NCBI GenBank assembly: GCA_018524725.1
Contig: JAEUWP010000140.1
Span: 24,690 to 88,689, forward strand
Direction of reading: 5' to 3'
Source of the DNA: Podaxis mareebaensis
Lineage: Eukaryota; Basidiomycota; Agaricomycetes; Agaricales; Agaricaceae
DNA length: 64,000 nucleotides
The notes beneath the pieces were generated by a model, which did no database searches, was not told the DNA's origin, and worked only from the letters and a program-made list of their open reading frames with translations. Of the stretch, positions 45,724 to 57,246 are shown piece after piece (within the stretch, counting starts at the first letter, position 1; the number at the start of each line of letters is the position of its first letter). A program made the translations under genes and the position numbers.

Positions 45724-48700
45724 CAAACTGTAAAACATGCCATTCATAATACACAACACAATTTTAAACTCCTTTCCGGAATCAAGATGCGCCTCGCCCT
45801 CCTATCGCCCTGCCAAACTTCAGCAACGCAGACCGGGACCCTTTCCGGGGGCCCGGGACGCATAAGGATACGTTTGGTTTCGTGTCAGAGCAGGTTTCCC
45901 CAATTCTCAATACCCGGAGGTGTTATCAATCGCTGTTGTGTCCCCAGGTTTGGTTTGAGTTGACCAGTGATTCCATTTTCTTCGCTACGTAGCCCCTCGA
46001 AGTGGACCATTACACCCCTATTCCTAACAAACTAGAACAACATTGGGTATTCAAATAGGTGGTCCGTCCTTATCCGGACTCCAGCTCCAGCTATCGCCTC
46101 TTCTTCCCAAGATATCTCGGGCTGACGTCAAACGCATTGTCTTCTAAGGCTTCTGTCCTGATAGCCTCTCACGCTACGACTTCTGCCGCCTTCTCTCCAC
46201 CTTCGCAGACCTCAAACTTGTGGGGAAGTTAATAGTATCCGTGAATACAACCAAACCTTTGCGACTTCTAGGCACACTTTCGTCCTTCGACCAAGATGGG
46301 GAGTCCTTCCTTCGGTTTTTACGGAAACTCGCTGCAGAGGCTGCTCTAGACGGCTGGGGTGAACACCTCTGCGATAACGATCAACTCGGTCGCTAATTTA
46401 TGATGAAGCAGGCAGCGCAAGGGCATGCCGTGCAGAAGTTGTCAATGGAACTTATCCGAGAATTGACAACTGGCCGCTTCTGAGGTTCCGGTATTGGCAA
46501 CATCACGTTGGCAGATTCACCTTTAAGCTCCGCAAAGGACGGCAGATAACCTCGAGCGACAAAGGTGCTCTGGATTTCAAGGAAGAGGAAAACGGGTCAG
46601 TGTTCGAATCCCCCCTCACATTATATAACCGGCTCGAATGAGGGTGCTGCGAGGTCGCTCCTTGGCAGATGGTCTTCCAGGGCGCAAACACTGAGACGCA
46701 GGACCATCATTCGAAGGTAAGACGGGCTCCTTCATGAGCCTTGAAGATCTGATTAACTCAGTGTCGTAATGATACCTGGTGTTCAGGGCAAACCGAATTG
46801 GAGTGTTTTTGTAGAATCTTGTTCTCTCTGGTACTTTAAATACACGATCTCTGAAACTAGGCCGATGGTTGCATTATTACAGTAATTTTGGCAATGACAA
46901 CACCAGAGGAGGCTTTAATGTTTGGGATTCTTCACTTGGGAATGTGTTATCGCTCTTTAGCCACCAGTGCTTGCACTCCAAGCGCTGAAGCGGCATCTTC
47001 TCCACCCGAAGATAATGTAAGGGTGATCTATCCATGGAAGCATTGCAGCACGACTTCCTGCCCGGAAGGAGTGGAGTGTGCAGGATGGGTGTCCTTGGAC
47101 TCAAGGTCCCCGATACCACCAGACTGGTCTCAAAGGTCCGCAGGTGCACCACAGATCAGGAAGGAGTGGCCTAAAATTCCCAATCGCTGTTTTCCAACGG
47201 CATAAATCAAGGAGCACGGAATTCCCGGAACACCGAGCGCATAGTCGGATGTCTAGCCATAAAAAGTCTTTATGTAAGTAGCCAAATACACAATGACGGA
47301 TAGCCATCGGATGCGAGGGCGGTGTCTACTTTGAGGCCTCGGATGATATATCCAATTTAAAGGTAATGAAGGTGTTTCGGTCCCGGAAGAAAAATAGCCT
47401 GGTGTGCTTCTTCAGAACATGGAATTCCTGTTACGGAGGAAGGGCTGTCCGCCAGTGCTTGTATATCTCATATATAGGGCAGAAGGATGCGCAAGATGTC
47501 AACAAACTAGATGATTTTCATCAGTCTTCCTCCAAGGCTGTTGATCTGTGTAATTAACCACGGAAAATCGTCTTGTTACGGTTTGACGTGGGCAGGAGAA
47601 TCGGCACTGGCGACATCCAAGTATCGTTGTACTTGAGCCACTCAAAGTCCACCCGCACCACAGAAGAAGGCATTGCCCAGCCTCCAGAGCAACGGACCGG
47701 CAGATGTCTCAGTTGTGGCGCATAATCGGGGCTTCTGAAGCTCTGGGGGTTCGTACTAATTTCACCCAAAAGGGTCGGGAGGGTCCTCGCTCAAACCCCA
47801 TGACGTTCGGAAATGACCTTGAATGGTTAAAACATGTGGAAGGAGGAACGACACAGTAGGGTTCAATATTGTTCACCAATTCTATAGCTTTTCCAAGGCT
47901 TGGGCTTACGCTTCCGAATTTCCGGTTATCATGGCAAGGCAGTTGGTGCATACATGCCGGCAATTTGCGATATCTCAAACTTTATTTATTACATCCCCCT
48001 CCCTCGATGTTTGGCCCCCTAGTTCAATGTCGCTAAAAACCCACCTCACCTTAATCGCTTCAGAAAACGGTATAGCTTGAATTACAAGTGGAGAAGCTCC
48101 CACTTTTCCCAAGCAAAACGCTGGCTCATCTCAGGCTCAGTGCCCGGCTCGGGAAATGTTGATCATGGCCTCAACCGCACGACCATTGCCACTTAGCATT
48201 ATCATAAGCATCAGTGACGGGAGTGAGACTGTTTCTCTGGACGTCAAAGTTACTGATGACGCGGCTTTGGCTTCACATCTCTACATCTTGATGAACCCAT
48301 GGTCTCTCCACTACACGTTTTCGTTGTGTTAGAAACACAGAGGGCTCCCGCTGGGCTATCACTCGCCTTAACCTCCGTCCCCGTCATCGGACTGGAGTAT
48401 GCTATCAGCGTCGCAGCTTCAGATTTGCGAAATCTTCTGATAGGTTGAATTTCCTTAGCATGATAGATTCCCGAAGCTAAATTTAACCTCCTTGAGCTGA
48501 CGAATCCCTCGGCGTTGGTTTAGAAATAATCACTGTGTAGTGCCAGGTGCATTGTAGCTGGGTAGTTGGTGATTTGCATGGCGTTGTATGCAGGACGAGG
48601 TTGATTACGACGGTTGGAACAAGGGCTTTTGTCTGGAGGACGGTAATTATGTCCGCTATTTTACTAGTTCAAATCATGACCACGCCGATGACACTGAGGA

Positions 48701-48820
48701 AATCAGCGATAGATATATCTTCAGGTCTGATCACTACTCTATGTATCGGCCTCAGACTACCGGGATACAGGTACCGACAGCTACATTAGCAAGGGAGCGG
48801 CAGGGGTATGGGGGAGTGTA
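45724..48820. pseudogene. Eroded F-box/LRR-type gene fragments, both strands
   Basis: Short stretches with F-box/LRR flavour occur with stops between them. On plus: about 46115-46220 (SRYDFCRLLSTFADLKLVG after a stop) and 48588-48821 (a 77-codon stretch with DYDGWNKGFCLEDGNYVRYF). On minus: about 47769-47557 (VVRVDFEWLKYNDTWMSPVP) and 47170-46880. None forms a complete gene. This looks like a graveyard of duplicated F-box-like genes. The family assignment of each piece is an inference. Confidence 0.35.
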
Positions 48821-48821
48821 A

Positions 48822-50869
48822 GGGGCGTAAAGCTGTTCTTCATCATTCGCTTGGGGCATATGCCAATGGTCAAACGCACAAGACTGGTTAAGTGCTAAAT
48901 AAAACACCACACGCCAAGACCGCTTACCAATGCATTTGCCGTGAAATCCACTCAGCTCAGCTTTGTTGCAAAGTTCCCAAGGATCTCGGTCGTCGACTCA
49001 CATAATTTGACGAACCAGTTTCATGCAACTGTGGATATGTAGGGAGTCGAATATGGGACAAGGAGGAATACAAAGATAAGAGTGTTAATTTCTATCATCA
49101 TCTCTGCTGCTCGAAGATAGTCCGCTATTGGTTTCAAAGCCTCGATCATTCCTCTGGCTAGAAGTCTACTAGCTTCTAACCACTTGCGCCACGAGGGCAT
49201 TGTTAGTAACATGGGTCCGTCTCACTAAATCAGGGCACGCCTACTTCAAATGAAAATAGCTGACCAAGCGAAGTGGTTCTTAATTTAATGTGTAACCAGC
49301 GCCCACGGTTCGCTAGTGCACGGCTAGGAGCCTCAAATGAAACACGTTTTCAAGGAGCTAAGGTTCTGCGCTTGTACATAGGATATATCGACTATTAGAC
49401 TGTGGAATTATGACACCTCTTGAGAGGCAGTGTTCTCTGAGCAAAGCGGTGAGGATGACCGGGTGAACGGAATCGATGTCCTTGATATCCGACAAATCGA
49501 ACGTCAATTCAGCGTCATAGTCACTACAAAGCTGTTACCTAGACAGTCAATTAAGGTGGCAAGAAAAGCCAGGGTGGTACGTCAAGGTCGGGGTGCACGG
49601 ATCCGCTGAAGGCTTGGCTCCAGGTTAGACCGTCATCCTCCGGCTATGATTTCAATTCTTCCCGGCATCAATACGGGCGCGAGGTCCTCGCGCGCTGAGT
49701 GCGTTGTTTTATTAGTCCTGAAAACGAAGCCGTATTGGCTTCCATTGTCATGAGTATCCAAAGACATGTATTGTTACGTTTCCAAGCCGGACAAAACACT
49801 CCGTAAACACAATGATAAACTATCAAGGACGCGGCGATTGATCGCTACATGTACGCAAACCCGAGCGATAACCGCAAGAGCCCATGGCGACAAGAAGTAA
49901 GATGTGTTGTCCTGGTCAGCAAGTAGATACGGAACTTGAGCAAATCCCGAAGGATCATACAATCATGAGTGCAGGATGGGGGAGGATCTAAGGACACAAC
50001 AGGCTGTGCAGTATATGACACGGGTGGCCATGATGGAATGACGGATCGCACAAAAGCTGTGCTTTCCGATGATACCATTGTCACAAACATGCACCCGCTC
50101 GCGTAAAAATAGCGACAATGTGTGATTGAGGATAAGTATGAATGCAGCTTTCAATTCGACGATCGTGTCGTGTATCAGGTACAATTATCAAAGGTGATAC
50201 AGCCGAAAGGAGTCGTTTTGCTTGGCAGTCTGCCCCAACTACGAGATTGGAGAGCAATCAGCACAAATGACTTCGGCATGGTGCCTTCGATTGGGGGTGT
50301 CGGGGTGCAATTCGCGATCCTAGGTTGAAACGAAGAGGAGAATGATAATCATTTCGAATAGTCGCCCACATATCAAAATTCGTTGTATCGTTGGAACTAT
50401 TTGTGATCACATCACAGGGTATGATATCTCGGCGTACTCCATGGGAAATACGGGCCAGATGTCTGAGGTATCCTGGAAGGGAATAGCCAATTCTAGGGAG
50501 GCTCATGCTGCGGAAGGCAAGAGGTAGACTGGAATAGTGAAGGGGAGCGGGTGATAGATGTGATGGGGGTTCATGTGTCGCAGGAGGTTGTGGCGGAGAT
50601 TGGAGTATGGGCAGCGCTGGGGAGAGCGCCGAGTCGGAGCTTGAAGCTGAAGAAGGGCTTGGGACAACAAGGATATACAAAACAATCTCCCATCTTTACC
50701 ACCCGTTACGACGCACTGCCTCGACCATTTCTACAGGTGAGAATCCCGCTGCTATTTTCTGCAGCGAACTGCCTCACCGCGTTTCCTGTGCCCATCATAT
50801 CCACAGATTCCGCTCGTCAGATTCCATAACATTGAGCCTCGTATCCCTTTCCAATCCGACACAACACAA
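48822..50869. other. Gene-poor spacer and promoter of the C2H2 gene
   Basis: A 63-codon minus frame (49212-49021) and a 68-codon plus frame (50122-50328) are open, but neither is supported by domains or splice context. The 150 bp before 50870 are C- and T-rich, consistent with a 5' leader. Confidence 0.3.
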
Positions 50870-53481
50870 ATGGACAACCTCTCCAACCAGAACGACTCTC
50901 CTTATATAAACGAGGTCGACGTCGTCCCTCCCTCTCCTCTCTCTGCTCAACGTGATCTCGACTTCAACCAGTCGCCTTACATCCAGGACTACAATCAGGA
51001 TTTCAGCTTGGCCAATTCCCTCGGCTCCCCCTCCTTCAACGGCTCCTACTACTCGCCCTACTCAAACCACTCAGAACTAAGTTACGGCGGGGACCACGAC
51101 ATAAATTTGAACGTCTTCGAGAGCGACACCAACATCGGTCTTGGCTTGCATACGGAGTACGACCCAACTGAATTCGACGGCCCCCAATCATCCTCTTCTT
51201 CCTTGTTGATCTACCAAGATAACGAATTCATGCCACACTTTTCTACACTTACCGCTTCGAAATCCGACCTGCGCGGCAACAATGCCCCCTACGACTACAG
51301 CTCGCCTTCAAGTAACGCTAGTGGCAACGACGACCATCCCACCGACCAGCGCTCGCGCGCATCCTCGGTCTCCTCAAATCATGCAAATACCTACACGGCG
51401 TCTCCGCGACTTGAAGTCGCACAATCCTTCGAGAATATGACCTTCCGCTCACCTCATTGGGGAACCGAGCCTCTTCCCCAAGCTTCCCATTCGCCTGCAC
51501 CCCCTTCAAAGCCCTTGTCTCCACCTCGTCTCATGATGCCCGACGATCATCCTGGAGATGCCCAAGTTCCACCGAAAATCAACGCACCAGATGGTGATGG
51601 TGGTTTGGGAGGGCCTCAATTCAACATTGTTCCTGCGACACCCGTCAGCGGTGGAGCGTCAGTTGCTAATCCAGTTCCATTTCAACCAACTCTTGAGGCA
51701 TTACACCAAGGTAAGTGTTCGTTCTCGTTGCAACCTTCGTCCAAAATAGCTCACAGTGTTTTGTTTCTATGGTAGGTTCGGCCTTAGGTCTGCAATCCCA
51801 ACAATGGCACACTGTTGATCAACAATCAGCAACAGCCACAGGGCAATCTTCTAACCTTGCTCCAAAGCAAGAATTCACGTTTCCTGCTCAAACGGCTCAC
51901 AGCCACGACAACACTACGGCTTCAGCTGGTGCCTCAATCACCTCTTCACCTCATATGGGCCAGGTAGTGGATGATAGCGCAGTCGAGAACCACAGCAACT
52001 TGCTCTTTATACAGCCTAGGAGTCGAAGCAAATCGGACACTTCACGCGAACTACCAACCTGGGACCAGTCTTTCATTGAGCAACAACAGCGTCAACTTGG
52101 AGGTTTGAGTGGCAACACTGCAGTCGACGAGCAAACCGTCAACATGAACGACGTCTTGCCGGGTGCTCAACAGCCTCAGCCTCAGCCTCAGCTTAATCCA
52201 GCGTTCACCTTTGGCCAGAAGTCCAGCAACAACTTCCTCTCCCCCGATCTGGGTGGCATTCGCCGCGTCAAGTCCGACAGCGGTGCCAGGGCCGTCCATC
52301 GTCAGTCTCGCTCTGAAGATATTCGAGGAACCAACATCATACCTCAAGCTTCCCAACCTGGTCATCAACACTCCCATTCTTCCTCTGGCCAATTCCTTTT
52401 CCCCCCTCCTCAGCCGGGAGATTTCTTGAGCCCTAACCAGCAGTTTTATAACAATAGTACGGGGTCACCGGATGGCCCGCTCCCTTCAATCAGCTCGAAC
52501 CGCTCAATTTCTCCTGGGCGGCCAGTTGTACCTAATCCAGGGCATATTCGTCGCGCATCGAGCGGGACTCGAAGCGAACGAGGAGCCGAAACGTGGTCAG
52601 GAACAGCACCACTTGCTCAGCATCGGGTTAGTCCATACCCCAGCCCTCATACGAGTCCCCGTCCACGTGTCGATGAACTCCCGTATGATGATAATTCCGT
52701 CTACGTAAGTAGCGGCATGCCTGGAGCTGGGTTGCTCGGCGTGGATGGATACGGGCTTCCTCAGCAGCAGGCAGGCTACGGATCCGGCTACAGCCTTTCC
52801 GGGACGTATACTCCCAGCAGCACGGGTGCGAGTGCATATCACACACCTGGGCAGTCGCCATCGCCTGCGCCTCCGCTGAATGTTGAAACACCTGTGCCAA
52901 AACCGACGGTAACGACAGGGAGGACGGCGAATGCTAGTCACAAGCGGAGGAAGCAGGAAGCAAGCTTCATTTGTCCTATTCCCGGCTGTGGAAGTACCTT
53001 CACGAGAAGCTTCAACCTGAAAGGTAAATACCCTCCTCTGGGCATGGAGTATATCTTGCTTATCATTGTTTTCAGGCCACATCCGATCGCACAAGGAGGA
53101 AAAGCCGTTCGTGTGTCACTGGCCGGGCTGTGGCAAAGGGTTCGCGCGGCAGCATGACTGCAAGCGGCATGAGCAGCTGCATACCAATTTCCGGCCGTTT
53201 AGTTGTGATGGATGTGGCAAGCAGTTTGCTCGTATGGATGCTCTGAACCGACATTGTGAGTATATGCGTCGGCATATGTGCGGACCTCATCTGATGGAGC
53301 AATTTTAGTACGATCTGAAGGCGGGGCAGATTGTTTGAAGTTACAGGAAGCAAACGGAGGTGTGAGTCAGTCAGAGAACGGGGGAGTCAAGAGTGAGAAG
53401 GCCGAGATGGGCAATGTTGGGGGTAGTGGAGTAACTAAGGTTGAAGAAAAGGCCTGGGCGGCTGCAGGCGTGGCTTTATAG
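50870..53481 (+). CDS. C2H2 zinc-finger transcription factor (Crz1-like finger array)
   Basis: Exons 50870-51710, 51776-53023, 53076-53255 and 53309-53481 give 813 aa. Residues 1-680 are disordered and rich in Ser, Pro, Gln and Asn, typical of activation regions. Three tandem C2H2 fingers follow: CPIPGCGSTFTRSFNLKGH, CHWPGCGKGFARQHDCKRH and CDGCGKQFARMDALNRH. Introns interrupt fingers 1 and 3. The FNLK-H, ARQHD-KRHE and FAR-DAL-RH order resembles calcineurin-responsive Crz1 and the Agaricomycete regulator C2H2 needed for mushroom formation in Schizophyllum. Which of these it matches cannot be settled by eye. A PRSRSKSDTSRELPTW block may be a phosphorylation site. The tail after the fingers is short and charged. 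Confidence 0.88.
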
Positions 53482-53807
53482 CAACAGTCTGTGGCACGTG
53501 GTCTGTTCTTTATCGTCTCGTCGCTTTGGGTTCGTGTGCATGTATCACTACCTTCGTTTTTCTTTGTGTCTTCCGCATCTTTCTTTGTAAGTCTATCGTA
53601 CGCGAATGTGGACTTGGAAAAGGAACGCTTTATTTTGTCTCTTGTGCTATAGTTGCTTTTTGTTAATTTATGCCTTTTTTCTATTTCTCTTGTGATATAT
53701 TTTATATGACGACTTGCCTATGTATTCATCTGCATAGAAACACGGGTTAGCAGCGATGCACAATCATGGCTAAATGTTCAAAGTGGATCGGAGAGAACAT
53801 GATGCAG
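53482..53807. other. 3' flank of the C2H2 gene
   Basis: T-rich 3' UTR-like sequence. No other feature was seen. Confidence 0.4.
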
Positions 53808-53821
53808 CACGTGACCTACTA
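53808..53821. repeat. Left target-site duplication of the SINE
   Basis: CACGTGACCTACTA, identical to 54181-54194 on the other side of the element. Confidence 0.85.
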
Positions 53822-54180
53822 TTGTTGTTGTTGTTGTTGTTGAACTCTTTATTTCTATACCGCTACAAGCAAACCAACTGCTAAGACGCGGTCAGGCCGG
53901 AGCCCGGAACAACGGGGTACAGTCAACAGTTATAAGGTTCAGAGTATTTTTGTGGAGTTTTCTGGTAGAAGCATAGACGTCATCATAGGCAGCATAACCC
54001 AACACCCATCACAGCCACACATTCAGCAGGGTGCACCGGTATTCGGTGCGGTCGGCGGGTCTACTGTGGGGAGGTATAATACTCTCACTCGGCTTCGGGA
54101 ATCGAACCCTCGCCTCCACAGCAGAGAAATGCGAGGAGTAACCAACGTGGCGGGGGATTACCACTACTCCATCGCGCCCC
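53822..54180 (-). mobile_element. tRNA-derived SINE with perfect 14-bp target duplication
   Basis: Read on the minus strand, the element starts at 54180 with a tRNA-like head: an A box TGGAGTAGTGG at about 54171-54161 and a B box GGTTCGATTCC at 54109-54099. It runs through an unrelated body and ends in a simple tail of seven CAA units (TTG repeats at 53822-53842 on plus). It is flanked by identical direct repeats CACGTGACCTACTA at 53808-53821 and 54181-54194, the hallmark of LINE-assisted insertion. Length is 359 bp. The head does not fold as a good tRNA (the acceptor arms do not pair), so it is not a functional tRNA gene. Confidence 0.85.
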
Positions 54181-54194
54181 CACGTGACCTACTA
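54181..54194. repeat. Right target-site duplication of the SINE
   Basis: CACGTGACCTACTA, identical to 53808-53821. It lies 84 bp before the ATG of the Tma46 gene, so the SINE may sit in or next to that gene's promoter. Confidence 0.85.
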
Positions 54195-54278
54195 GATTGC
54201 AGCTAAGTCCGAGTGACTCTACCATTTCCTGTAATACCCTTGGATATATTCCCTCTGTCCGCTTGTTAGCCCAAAATC

Positions 54279-55603
54279 ATGCCGCCAAAGAAGCAGGCTT
54301 CAGGCTCTTCGAACAAGGTCAAGGAGGACAAGGTACGGCTCGCCAGGATATGCCATACGATACTCGATGCTGATATATCACATAGACCTTTGGCTTGAAA
54401 AACGTTAGTGAATCCACTGCCTCACGAACCGGTCAAGACTCAAAAATTCTTCTCTAGAAAAACAAATCTGCCAAAGTCCAAAAACAGGTCGCCCAAATTC
54501 AGGCACAACAGGCCGTAGCAGGCAAATCACGAGCTACTATCGAAAAGGAACGTGAGAAGGAGCTGCGAGCTAAACAGAAGGCGGAGGAAGAGAAGCGAAA
54601 GAAGGAGGAGGCTGCGATCTTCAAACCGGTGCAAGTGCAGAAAGTCCCATTCGGGGTGGACCCTAAGACGGTGTTGTGTGCGTTTTTCAAGGCGGGGACA
54701 TGTGAGAAGGGGAGTAAGTGTAAGTTTAGCCATGATTTGGATGTTGGGCGGAAGGTGGAAAAGAAGAATTTGTATGAGGATAGTAGAGAGGATAAGATGA
54801 AAGGTATGTGTTTTCGTTTTTTTTTCGTGGGCTTCTGGGGGATACTTATTGGTGTGTGTAGATACGATGGATCAGTGGGACGAGGATAAGTTGCGCAAGG
54901 TCGTGCTTTCGAAACATGGTAATCCACGGACAACGACCGACGTACGTCGATTCCCTTCTCTCATAGCATCCCTTTGTTCACTACGGTTCACATCCGACAG
55001 ATTGTTTGCAAATACTTCATCGAGGCCATCGAAACCCAAAAATTCGGGTGGTTCTGGGAATGTCCAAATGGTGAAGGTTGCCAATATCGACACGCCCTTC
55101 CGCCGGGCTTCGTGCTCAAGTCGCAGAAGAAGGCGTTGGATGAGGCGGCCAAGGCAAACACAATCTCCTTGGAGGAGTTTTTGGAAGTGGAGAGGCATAA
55201 GCTTGGACCGAATCTGACGCCTGTTACGCCGGAAACGTTCGCGATTTGGAAGAAGACACGGATGGACAAGAAGGAGGCGGAGCAAGAGGCATTGAGAAAG
55301 GCAAAGGAGGTACAGAATGCGGCGGGCAAGAACTCAGGTATGAGTGGAAGGGATTTGGTGAGTACTATTCATATATGCCTTAGTATTGGTTATTGATTGG
55401 AGTGTTAGTTCCAATACAATCCCGAATGGTTCGAGGATGAGGATGATGGTGATCTGGAGGATGATTGGGATCTTGCGAAATATCGCAAGCAAAAGGAAGA
55501 GGAGGATCTGGCGGAGGAGGAGCGTCGCATCGCGAATCTTTCTTTACAAGGTGGCTCTTCACAGGGGAATGCAGAGGGCAGTGGAGGCGGGCAGGATCAT
55601 TAA
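54279..55603 (+). CDS. TMA46: Tma46/ZC3H15-type CCCH protein (DRG GTPase partner)
   Basis: Exons 54279-54332, 54386-54403 (an 18-nt microexon), 54458-54803, 54862-54941, 55001-55357 and 55409-55603 give 349 aa. A Lys-rich start ([18 protein letters not shown]) and a long charged helix precede two CCCH fingers: [19 protein letters not shown], and a second beginning CKYFIEAIE and ending [12 protein letters not shown]. The conserved C-terminal DFRP part follows ([20 protein letters not shown]). In yeast Tma46 binds the ribosome-associated GTPase Rbg1 and supports translation; human ZC3H15 (DFRP1) stabilises DRG1. Length matches the family. It converges on the Cwc2 gene with 168 bp between stop codons. 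Confidence 0.93.
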
Positions 55604-55771
55604 ACCTCCTGTCCTCAAGCATTCTCCAGCATTACTTGCATCCTCAGTTTTGTGCATTTGGAAGGATTTTATCTGATTATCATGGACACATAGTTTCGTC
55701 GCATGGTCATTATATGCCTGGGATGAAATACACGAATCTACAAACAATCCTAAGGTATATTTATCATAAAC

Positions 55772-57133
55772 TCAATCATCCTCGTCGCTACCGTAGTCCG
55801 CTAAGCCAAGCCCGCCAGAGAGGGGTCTTGCTTGCGCCGGTGGTGCTTTCACCTTAGGCTGAGATGGCGCAGCACCATTCTTCCTTCGGATTTCTGCAAA
55901 GTACTTGAGGCCCTCTAATGCGCTGGCGCTCAGCAAACCTTGTGGTGGTGCCTGCTGGGCAGGTTGTGTTTGCTGAGGCGCAGGCGGAGGCGGTGGCGAG
56001 GCTTCGGTGTCATCGTTGTCCGAATCGGCGTTGCCATCTTCAATCTCAAGCCTCCTCCGCTTACTCCTATTCTGATCTTCCAAAAGCTGCCCCTCGTCGT
56101 CTAGGACATCTCCCTCCTCCAAAGCCCGCACTGCACGCATGGCGTCAACGATGCGAGGATCCATGCGGGAGCGAATAGCCTCCTGTCCAAGCTCCTCCAG
56201 TCTCCGCTTTTCTGCAATTTTTTGTGTGGGGTTGGGGTCTTCAGTTGCCCATCGCACGTTTAGAATTTCATCGTTGTCGAGGGACTGGCAAGCCATTGCT
56301 TCTTTTGCAAATTGGGCATTGAGTTCGGAGACGTAGGTAACAAAAGCAACGCTGCGATATTGTAGCACGCGAACTGAACGGCGCAGTCAGCTTCCGAATT
56401 GTTCGAAGAAATGAGAAAGACATACTCCTCTCGATGTCACCCCACTCCCTGAAATGCCTCGTAACGACCTCCTCAGTCTCAGGTCCGGTTCCTGTCTCCT
56501 TGATTCTTCCAACATACAACGTCCGGTTCTGCCTGTTGAAGCTGCCAACACCACCCATATCATCACGATAGTCGGCAAACTTTTCTCGAGCGAAACAATC
56601 TTTAGATGTGTCCGGGAGCACGTTTGCGGGATCTGGAAGACAATGGAGATACTCGCACTCCCAACCATACGGACAGCAACCGCGGGCAAAGAAAAGGCAG
56701 ATGTATTTATTGCCAGTTGTGTTGGCGCGGGTGAGGCCCGAGTCAAGTTTGATCTGGCAGCGAGTCTGCGATTTTGTTTTACTGAAATAGTTTGTTAGAT
56801 CGCGACAGTAAAGGGGGCAAGTAGCGTACTTTGAATAGTTATCCTCTCGGTCACCTCCCGCCCATTTGTTGTACCAGATATCTATTCCAACTGTCAGCTC
56901 GAGTTCGCCTGTAAGTGGACACTGTGCTCACTGTACTCCTTGCCAGTTTGTACAGTCTCTGTCTTGACTACATCGCCTGGCTTGACCTGTTTACGCGCTG
57001 GTCTGAGTTTCTTTGGTGGTCTGGGTGCCTGCTTTGCATGAATTTCGGGCTGCTGCTCAGCAGGGACGATTTCAGTCGACGTTTCGTTGTTGCTCATGTT
57101 CAATGCAAACCAGTCTGTGACTCCAATACTCAT
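55772..57133 (-). CDS. CWC2: Pre-mRNA-splicing factor Cwc2
   Basis: Exons 57133-56932, 56890-56830, 56781-56426 and 56373-55772 give 406 aa. An ATG 12 codons further in (57097) is an alternative start. The Torus/CCCH part shows IWYNKWAGGD, then CLFFARGCCPYGWECEYLH (C-x7-C-x5-C-x3-H). An RRM follows, with RNP-like NRTLYVGRIK and YRSVAFVTYV split by the last intron. Cwc2 (RBM22 in animals) joins the Prp19-associated complex, contacts U6 and helps form the spliceosome catalytic centre. The acidic C-terminal tail with a Pro and Gln run and a final GLGLADYGSDEDD is usual for fungi. The start lies 113 bp from the divergent LRR gene. Confidence 0.94.
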
Positions 57134-57246
57134 GTCACGCCCACACTATACGCGTGACACAACGGATGCTCGGCCCGTCTACATCCGGTATTAATCCCAA
57201 CACCACAAAGCCACTTCCAACCTTCTGCAATCTTCCACCATTCACT
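57134..57246. promoter_or_regulatory. Compact bidirectional promoter region
   Basis: Only 113 bp separate the ATG of the Cwc2 gene (minus) from the ATG of the LRR gene (plus). No TATA box is seen on either side. If both starts are right, the two genes share promoter DNA or overlap in their 5' UTRs. Confidence 0.5.

Noticed and set aside
46575..46625. B-box-like GTTCGAATCCC at about 46594, suggesting a tRNA
   Set aside because: No A box or pairing arms at the right distance. It lies in eroded coding-like sequence.
52051..53094. Minus-strand frames of 113 and 165 codons over the C2H2 gene
   Set aside because: Antisense to well-defined zinc-finger exons, and without protein features.
54095..54181. 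Functional tRNA gene at the A and B boxes
   Set aside because: Acceptor arms do not pair, and the sequence continues into a SINE body with tail and target duplications.
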